A stretch of DNA of 64,000 bases, from NCBI GenBank assembly GCA_013339895.1, contig JABACO010000016.1:1-64000 (forward strand), given 5' to 3'. The stretch comes from Ephydatia muelleri. Taxonomy: Eukaryota; Porifera; Demospongiae; Spongillida; Spongillidae. How positions within the stretch are numbered: the first letter of the stretch is position 1; each line of letters starts with the position of its first letter. Below are positions 58,498-64,000 of this stretch, piece by piece. The position numbers were made by a program, and so were the translations under genes. The notes beneath the pieces were generated by a model, which saw only the letters and a list, made by a program, of their open reading frames with translations, was not told the DNA's origin and ran no database searches.

Positions 58498-61400
58498 CTA
58501 TACTGCAGCAGCGCGTTTTGCTCTCTTTGTGGGTGGTGGCTGAGCACTGATTGAGTCTGGCGAAATACTTACTAAGTGCTCTTTAACGACACACAGTAGC
58601 CTCTTTTCTTTGTTTCTGATTGAACTGTAGGTGGTGTTCAGTTCGTTGAAACGCCGGTGAATCGATTCAGCACCCTGTTCACCCAGCATGCCAAATCCAA
58701 AGTTATACCTTCTCACCCACTCCACTGTGTGATCCTCCAATAGGTGCATTTTGGGTGAGATATTCTCATTGGGGAAATTGGTTCGAAAGTAGTCCATGAA
58801 GGAAACAATAGCTTTATCTGTGAAAAATATCACATAGTTAATACTTATCCACTGTGACATCATGTTGCTATTATCTAACTCTCCACATTTCTCATCTGTT
58901 ACAAAACATTGGTCATAGATGGAGTGGCATGCTCCAAGCCTAGCAAATGCCCCTTCAAATGTGTCTGCAACCTGCTGAGCATCCATGAGGAGAACAGGAT
59001 ACTGCTGGGCCACATTTTTTATAGACGAGCACAAGAGTTTCAGGTTAGTTGGCTGTATAATGATAAACATGTACATAAGTTAAGTACAGTTGTAATTGTC
59101 CGACCTTTAAAGTCTTGTGAATGTGGTTACCCACAAAGGTGCCCCCAAAGTATTGCTGGCGCTCCACTCCAATGTTCTGAAGTGCTACATCAAGACCTTT
59201 CACGAACGGACCATCATGTAACTTAAAGCCTTCTTTGATGATCTTTTCAATGTCAAGTACCTTCCTTTCCTGATGTGCATTTACAGTATATATTTTATAT
59301 GGAGCAGAATTTTTTTTCTACTTACTGCTTGCTGTACTTCAACCATGGATTGTTTTGATAGTTCCTGAAGACTTTGAACTATTGGATTGGCTTGACCTAT
59401 CACAATGGAGAAGTAAGTTGTGTTCTGTTGTAGCTGAGTAAGCATTTCTGTAGCTTTTTCAAAATCATCCTTTGCTTTATTGAGATCATGACTTGCTTTA
59501 ATGTATGCCACAAAATTGGATGACATGTTGTCACAGTTACCTTGGTAACCCAATGCTAGCTTAGCATCCAATTGGTGGCAGGCATTCTCAAACAGTAAAT
59601 AAAGCTTCGTAAATAAGCCTTGTGTAATATGAAGCCCGGGCAAACATACCTGCATGGGAATCAAAATCATGCAACTAGTATGATCACACCTTGAAAACCT
59701 ACTTGTGTTAATGGTATGTTAAAAAATGGTTTTGATATGCAATTCATGAAATTCTTGACTTTTTTTGCATCTCCACCCGCTTGTAGGAACTTCTGGTTCC
59801 AACTGATGATGGATTCAACACATCTGTTTGGGCTTTTTTGTCGCTTGGATGGAGGCTTCTGAATTTCATTGCTTGTTATTGTGCAGAACATGCATGGTTG
59901 GCGACCTATGGATAAACAATATGGCAACATTAATGGTGTAGCAAATCAGCTTACCACTTGCTCCTGATATTCCATAAATACCACCGAGATACTCATAATC
60001 ACCATGCATAAATACTCGCAATGTGTAGTTCCTGTAATGGGGTATTAATTTTAATATGCATTAATTAAAAAAGCATACGCATATTTACCTCCATTTCATG
60101 CCTTGGAGAGCATTGACTTGAGCTTGGTATCGATCAAGAGCTACGTGAAGATTTGTGATGCTATCTGGAGCTTCAAAACATGAAAAAACACATGTACTAT
60201 AAATGGAATTGGGTGCTCGTGTGTTGACAATTTGGAAATTCGATTTAAATGATCCTCCACCTTTGTCACCACCTAGTTTTATCCAGATTTCTGTAGATGG
60301 TATAGCACCATTGTGCCATGTCAGCATTCCATTCCTATTTTATGTATTCATTAATAACTTATTGTTGTGTATTTGCTCGCTAACCTCTCATTCTCTTCCA
60401 AGAGTTGGAATATTTTTCTTTGAAGGTTAGGAATAAAGACATGTGCAGCGGAGCGCAGCTCTTCTCCACCAGAATCAAGTGGGAAAGCGAATGGGGCTAC
60501 TTCAGATTCCAGATTGTCATCAATTTGCTGTGCTGCAATGCTGCGCATCTTTCTCTCACTTGGAAGAGATAATCCAGATCCTTTCAACCACCTACAATAT
60601 GCATGGTGTTTTAGGAATTAAGGTAATTATGGAGTGGATACACAAAACATGGCACTAGTTAACAATTATTTTCTACCATTAGTAACCTTCTAATCTTACG
60701 AAGTTTTCTCCATGGTATGGACAGGTCAGCTTTCATAGCCAGTCCTTTTTCAGGTAGAATGTCCATTTGGATGCCAGCCTCACTTAGCAACCTTTTTTTA
60801 GCTACTTTGTCAAGGTGTTTCACCTCTTCAAAAAGTAAAGTGCACCAATCATCTTTCAGTATACGCCTCACATGATGAAGGTCTTTGCGGTGACGACGCA
60901 AAGTTCGTTTTGATGCTTTTCTTTGGCCTCGACCTTTTGTAACCCTTACAAGAGTTATTGGCTGAAATAAATGATAATGAATTGTTAATTCTATACAAAT
61001 TTACTTACTCTTCCACCCCCAGTTGGAATCTGCAACACATTTGGCTCTGGGCTTTCAGACAGCATTCTTTGAATTTCAGATGCCATGTTTACCTCAGCAC
61101 CACATGGAGGAGCATTGAGGAGGGACAAGATGACTTCAGGAGCTGCATTTATGCTGGAAGCAGTTAAAGGCGAGTTGTCATAACAACAGGGACATGTGTT
61201 GTTTGCTGACAATGTCAGACATGTTATGATGCATTCTGCACAGACAAGACTTCGGCATGGTAGCTCTACTGGTCTGTGCAGAATACAATGGCAGAGTGGA
61301 CACTTTAAATGGCTGATGGCAGAGAGTGATTGTGTAGCAGCCAGCTGGACACCTTGGTTGAAATTAAAGGTGTTGGGTGCAATGTGCCCAATATGTGCAA

Positions 61401-61866
61401 CTAATGACTGCAGTGATTCACTTGATGTTTGGCCATTTGTTTTATCGCATTTTTTCTTCATACCACCTTTCATCAGAACTTCAAAATGCTGGCAAACCTA
61501 AATGTGATCATGCAATGAAATTTAGTTAGACATTTTTTAAGTATAATTTGCATGCTCTTCACTCACTTCACACTTGTCTGCAGTGTGGGCTTTCCACTTG
61601 TTGGGCGTGACCAAACTTCTGAACGGTACTAGCTTGTTCTGCCTCGAAGCGTGTAACACCCTATCCATACTTAGCTTACACGGTTTGCAAAATGATGGTG
61701 GGTGGATCTCGATGTGATCAACGATCACATCAATACCGAAGGCTAATTTGAGCTCCGTTTTGTAGGATAGGGAGCTGTAAATGGTTCTTTTGGACTTCTT
61801 ACCCACCACCAACCTCCCACCGCAGACCCTGCAATGTTTTGTAAGCTGTCTGCAATGAAACTCCAT
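58498..61866 (-). CDS. Ten-exon RAG1-N-like RING protein with DDE-type core
   Basis: Exons (minus): 61866-61567, 61497-61009, 60961-60687, 60591-60385, 60334-60089, 60031-59955, 59905-59703, 59649-59326, 59269-59105, 59052-58498. All borders are GT-AG, introns are 47-95 bp, and phases sum to exactly 947 codons including the stop. Residues 1-100 carry CRVCG and HPPSFCKPCK, a zinc-binding layout like the RAG1 N-terminal region. A RING at 166-205 (C166, C169, C181, C186, C189, C202, C205) aligns in spacing with RAG1's. A DDE-like core follows: D447 in KLGGDKGGGSFK, D517 in FMHGDYEYLGG followed by PCMFC, and E887 or E891 in GEQGAESIH. The tail is basic (PTKRAKRAAAV). It resembles N-RAG-TP-type transposon proteins known from invertebrates. 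The frame is undamaged, so it is either a live transposon or a domesticated gene. RING suggests ubiquitin-ligase activity. Confidence 0.82.
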
Positions 61867-62579
61867 CGCAAAGCATCTATAAAAACCGAAGTGTTGATAA
61901 TTATTCAAAGATTTCGACTGCGATTTTATATGTCCTAGATATCGCGTCTCGAGACGGGGCCCAGCTTAAATCATTCTACAATGCCTCTAGATTCTGTATT
62001 ATATCGTCACAACTCACCTGGAAGTCCGAGAGCCGCACAAATAGCCCGCCAAAAGATGCCCTCTAAACGAATTAAGTAGCACGTGATTACTAAAAGCGTT
62101 GCGCCTTATGTTGAAACGCGATGGACATGTGAGCAGTTGATTTGGGTTTGTGCTTAGTGTGTTACTATGCATGGAATTATCAATATAAAGGCATAGTGAA
62201 ACTGGGTAGTAGCAGAAACAGGCCTTGAAAATGGTAGCGCGTTAATTAGCTAGCAACATCATTTTTACGTAAATGTGCAATTGGACATCTAAATATCCGT
62301 AAATGTCCTCTCCGGAACACCCGTGGTGTCTAGTCCTTTCTTCAACATCAGATAACTAATATACAATAATGTACAGACACAGATGCATGCACAAATACCT
62401 TTTGTACAAACATTGACCTTTACATGTACAAGGAAACTGGGAAGCCTTACTGTACATCTGATAATACGGTATGCAGGCATACAAGAAATGTGTTAATGTG
62501 TGCATGACAGGGAAGCCATGAGCCACGTGCAAAGCAGCCCTTAGATTTTAAATGCTACATACAGCATGCTATAACATAC
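61867..62579. other. Promoter-side spacer of the RAG1-like gene and repeat flank
   Basis: No gene. It holds the presumed promoter of the minus-strand gene starting at 61866 and, at 62410-62470, the repeat shared with 57855-57930. No terminal inverted repeat matching the 58.4-kb side was seen by eye. Confidence 0.45.
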
Positions 62580-63067
62580 CTTTGGGTGGTAGTGGTAGTT
62601 CCCTTCCAATACCGACTCCTTCTAGCTGCCTTAATGGTAGCTGAATTGCCCCTGTATATCCGCCTTTTAGCAGCACGGTTCTCCTCGAGGCCCTCTCGAT
62701 ATCGCTGCCTTTTAGCAGCACGGTTCTCCTCGACGCCCTCTTGATATCGCTGCCTTTTAGCAGCACGGTTCTCCTCGACGCCCTCTTGATATCGCTGCCT
62801 TTTAGCAGCACGGTTCTCCTCGACGCCCTCTTGATATCGCTGCCTTTTAGCAGCACGGTTCTCCTCGACGTCCTCTTGATATCGCTGCCTTTTAGCAGCA
62901 CGCTTAGATACAGCATTTGCGTTGTAGGTGTCGCGTACAGAGGCCTTCTTCTTTTCAGGGTCGGCCTTGTAGCGCTCTCGGGCTTTAGCCTTGTTCTCTT
63001 GTGATAAAATATCTTCTCGTTTTTGGAGGTATTCCGCTCGTTGCTTACATCTCTTCTTTCGATTACG
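62580..63067 (-). CDS. Third copy of the repeat-protein exon (internal exon)
   Basis: An open frame of about 162 codons without an ATG, bounded by an acceptor (T-rich tract then TTAG at 63068-63071) and the same donor (CAAAG|GTATGT at 62579) as the copies at 55.6 and 56.4 kb. It encodes KARERYKADPEKKKASVRD, then five near-identical 15-residue repeats of AKRQRYQEGVEENRA, then SRYWKGTTTTT. It lacks the folded N-terminal half of the 56391-57721 copy. It is probably an internal exon or a relic. Its role is unknown; the repeats are predicted to form long charged helices. Confidence 0.6.
62661..62902. repeat. 45-bp coding minisatellite
   Basis: Five copies of a 45-bp unit (atcgctgccttttagcagca and the following cggttctcctcgacg). 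The length is a multiple of three, so the minus-strand exon stays open. Only a few bases differ between copies, which points to recent expansion. Confidence 0.92.
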
Positions 63068-64000
63068 CTAAGGCATTAAAAAAAAAAACAACTTCACTAA
63101 CAAAAGTAAGTAATGACTAAACTGCGATAGGAACACCAAATAAATTTAGTGCAGGTTGGAGCATTTAAACTGTATAACATTATTAAATACATCATTATTT
63201 AAAATTAATTCCTATATTATGCTTGCTACTTTTGGTAGATGTGATATGCATCTATATGACCTTAAGGGGCACCGTGCCGGTAAATTCTGAAGAGATTGGT
63301 ACTATTGCCGTTCTTTAAAACCCTTCGTAGCTCGAGTTATACCTTCCTAAGGAAGACGACGACGACCAACAATTTTTTGGGGCATGGGTACGAGAAACAG
63401 GTTCTTTGTTTGTCTAGAAGCGCATAGTTTTATGAAATGAAACTAGCATCAAAACGTAGATCTTGATGTTGTCGTTCGATTGCTGCAAAGAGATAAGTGA
63501 TCCGTTTCTCCGTTGTCCCTCCCGACGCGATTTAAAAATTTTAATGACATTCATCATTCCTCAATCAATCCTATATTGAACCTGCTGACGCAGGTTCAGA
63601 TTCGATAAACATGATATGTATTAAACTACGTGTGTTTGTTTTCTGAAAAACTAAGGCATCACTGAAGGCTAAGTGTATAAGCAGAGATCATATATATCTA
63701 ATATATGATCTCTGGTATATACGATACGCGCGACAGGGACAAGCCATATAAGGACAGTGCCCAATTATAATCACGTGTGATCTGAGGCGGCGACTTGTGG
63801 CTACGTAACTTATTTTACACAAATCATTCCCTTCAACCTTGGATGTGTTCTTTTTGGCTCCCTCTGCAGTGGCAGATCTAGGAGCGCGCGATCTCCTCGT
63901 CCGGGTTACTAGGAGCTGACAGCGACCTTCCAGACCCCCTAGCTATTATCTATGGCAACATCTCTCCAATCCGCTACTGCTTGAAGCCAACTACCCTGTA
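63068..64000. other. Right-edge spacer without recognised genes
   Basis: No supported coding region. Small inverted repeats occur at 63582-63602 (aacctg...caggtt) and 63683-63715 (agagatcatatat...atatatgatctct). Confidence 0.45.

Overview
The window is eukaryotic and looks like the repeat-rich DNA of an early-branching marine metazoan. A sponge is my best guess. Supporting points are very short GT-AG introns (43-95 bp where checked), metazoan Ty3 and Penelope retroelements, a TTAGGG-type repeat, a BPTF-like PHD finger, a RAG1-like RING, and Arg/Lys-rich repeat proteins of a kind I associate from memory with sponge gene models. No bacterial or organellar genes, rRNA or tRNA were recognised. 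The species assignment is inference.

Layout. 1-8265: a ~183-bp satellite with an 8-monomer higher-order repeat in its homogeneous left half and progressively diverged monomers toward its right edge. 9519-16289 (minus): a decayed transposase-like gene split by a young 5.06-kb Ty3 element (9905-14968) with identical LTRs and a TTAG target duplication. 16.3-20.5 kb: degenerate sequence, two long poly-C runs and a second, broken Ty3 element (minus). 20.7-26.6 kb: a small zinc-binding ORF and a single-exon 1,420-codon transposase-like ORF with an acidic tandem repeat and a C-terminal SAP-like motif. 26.9-27.6 kb: a RecQ-type helicase fragment and a 62-bp-arm palindrome. 28.5-29.1 and 39.4-40.0 kb: an inverted pair of one dispersed repeat. 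33.3-36.9 kb: a circularly permuted Penelope-like element with a hammerhead ribozyme, between long direct duplications of the target. 41.0-48.6 kb (minus): a many-exon gene joining a PHD finger, a DDE-type core and a Ulp1-type cysteine protease. 48.8-54.1 kb: a second satellite (162-bp unit). 54.6-54.9 kb: a 296-bp palindrome. 55.4-57.7 kb (minus): two tandem copies of a repeat-protein exon, one broken. 58.5-61.9 kb (minus): an apparently intact ten-exon gene with a RAG1-like RING and a DDE-like core. 62.6-63.1 kb: a third copy of the repeat-protein exon with a 45-bp coding minisatellite.

Most genes here belong to mobile elements or derive from them. Two, the PHD/DDE/Ulp1 gene and the RAG1-like gene, keep open, phase-consistent exons over long distances and are the best candidates for functional or domesticated genes. 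Exon borders were read by eye from GT/AG sites and phase agreement; no database search was possible.
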